Assembly (NCBI GenBank): GCA_035633215.1
Contig: DASQFI010000027.1
Location: 1 to 6,750, forward strand
Source: DASQFI01 sp035633215
GTDB taxonomy: Bacteria > Acidobacteriota > Vicinamibacteria > Vicinamibacterales > SCN-69-37
Length of the DNA stretch: 6,750 bases
Reading direction: 5' to 3'
Shown: positions 6,617-6,750 of the stretch, in pieces
How the letters are laid out: the number at the start of each line of letters is the position of its first letter
Numbering within the stretch: position 1 is the stretch's first letter
Notes under the pieces: model-generated
What the model saw: only the letters and a program-made list of their open reading frames with translations
What the model was told of the DNA's origin: nothing
Database searches by the model: none
Program-made: the position numbers and the translations under genes

Positions 6617-6750
6617 ATGGCATGGCTGCTGTTCGTGAGCTGGGGCGCCGTGGGCCTGCTCATCGCGGCGACGCGGCGCGAGGCCGGGCCCGCGATCGCC
6701 TGGATCTCAGGCGTCATGGCGACGTCGTTCGTGCTCGATTACCTCGGCCG
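6617..6750 (+). pseudogene. ABC-2 type permease, 5'-truncated; runs off the right edge
   Basis: From ATG 6617 the frame encodes MAWLLFVSWGAVGLLIAATR followed by REAGPAIAWISGVMATSFV, two hydrophobic helices with the short charged turn TRREAG between them, as in the C-terminal half of ABC-2 permeases. Joined across the 33-bp terminal overlap to the piece at 2-202, it gives 100 residues ending in RRRDL, with three membrane helices. Full-length members have about 250 residues and six helices, so the N-terminal half is absent. No Shine-Dalgarno precedes 6617. The alternative ATG 6506 adds 37 polar residues that do not fit the family. The likeliest reading is a 5'-truncated gene with a breakpoint near 6600-6617. 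If the two window ends are not truly joined, this is a separate fragment. Confidence 0.6.
6718..6750. repeat. 33-bp terminal direct repeat, right copy
   Basis: This copy is identical to bases 1-33 and ends flush with the right edge. The reading frame enters it in the phase used at the left edge: the G at 6718 is the third base of an ATG and corresponds to base 1. The permease frame is therefore preserved across the join. A closed unit would be 6717 bp. Confidence 0.95.

Noticed and set aside
6285..6623. 112-codon open frame on the - strand in the right-hand gap.
   Set aside because: Its product is Arg/Ser-rich without any recognisable domain, has no ribosome binding site, and is not supported by the composition of the region.

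Overview
The window is GC-rich DNA that looks acidobacterial. This is inferred from protein style, not from any marker gene. It pairs a large Oar-like TonB-dependent outer-membrane protein (carboxypeptidase-regulatory domain, plug, barrel) with a membrane-anchored Ser/Thr kinase carrying a C-terminal TolB/PD40-like beta-propeller. Both families are strongly expanded in Acidobacteriota such as Solibacter- and Vicinamibacter-like lineages. There are no rRNA or tRNA genes, no CRISPR array, and no recognisable replication, mobilisation or transposase gene.

Layout. Bases 2-202 encode the last 66 residues of an ABC-2 type permease on the + strand. Bases 183-471 hold two decayed pieces on the - strand: the C-terminal end of a 3-methyladenine DNA glycosylase I (tag) and, more tentatively, a scrap of a kinase N-lobe around a VAIK motif. 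Bases 500-3493 encode the 997-residue Oar-like receptor, with a good Shine-Dalgarno sequence and a TTG start. After a 137-bp gap, 3631-6282 encodes the 883-residue kinase. Bases 6283-6616 contain no convincing gene, but do contain an AT-rich patch with overlapping inverted repeats. From about 6617 to the right edge there is again ABC-2 permease sequence.

The most striking structural fact is that the first 33 bases of the window equal its last 33 bases exactly. Joining the ends across this overlap gives a 6717-bp circle and turns the two permease pieces into one continuous reading frame ending in the typical RRRDL tail. This could be a circular molecule, a collapsed tandem duplication of a 6.7-kb chromosomal unit, or an assembly path closed through a short repeat. 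The absence of any replication gene argues against an ordinary plasmid. Even on the circle the permease lacks its N-terminal half, so the unit carries three broken gene pieces around two intact genes.

The two intact genes are co-directional. The receptor would sit in the outer membrane, and the kinase in the inner membrane with its propeller facing the periplasm. A functional link between them is possible, but rests only on adjacency. I see no clearly new defence or mobile system here.
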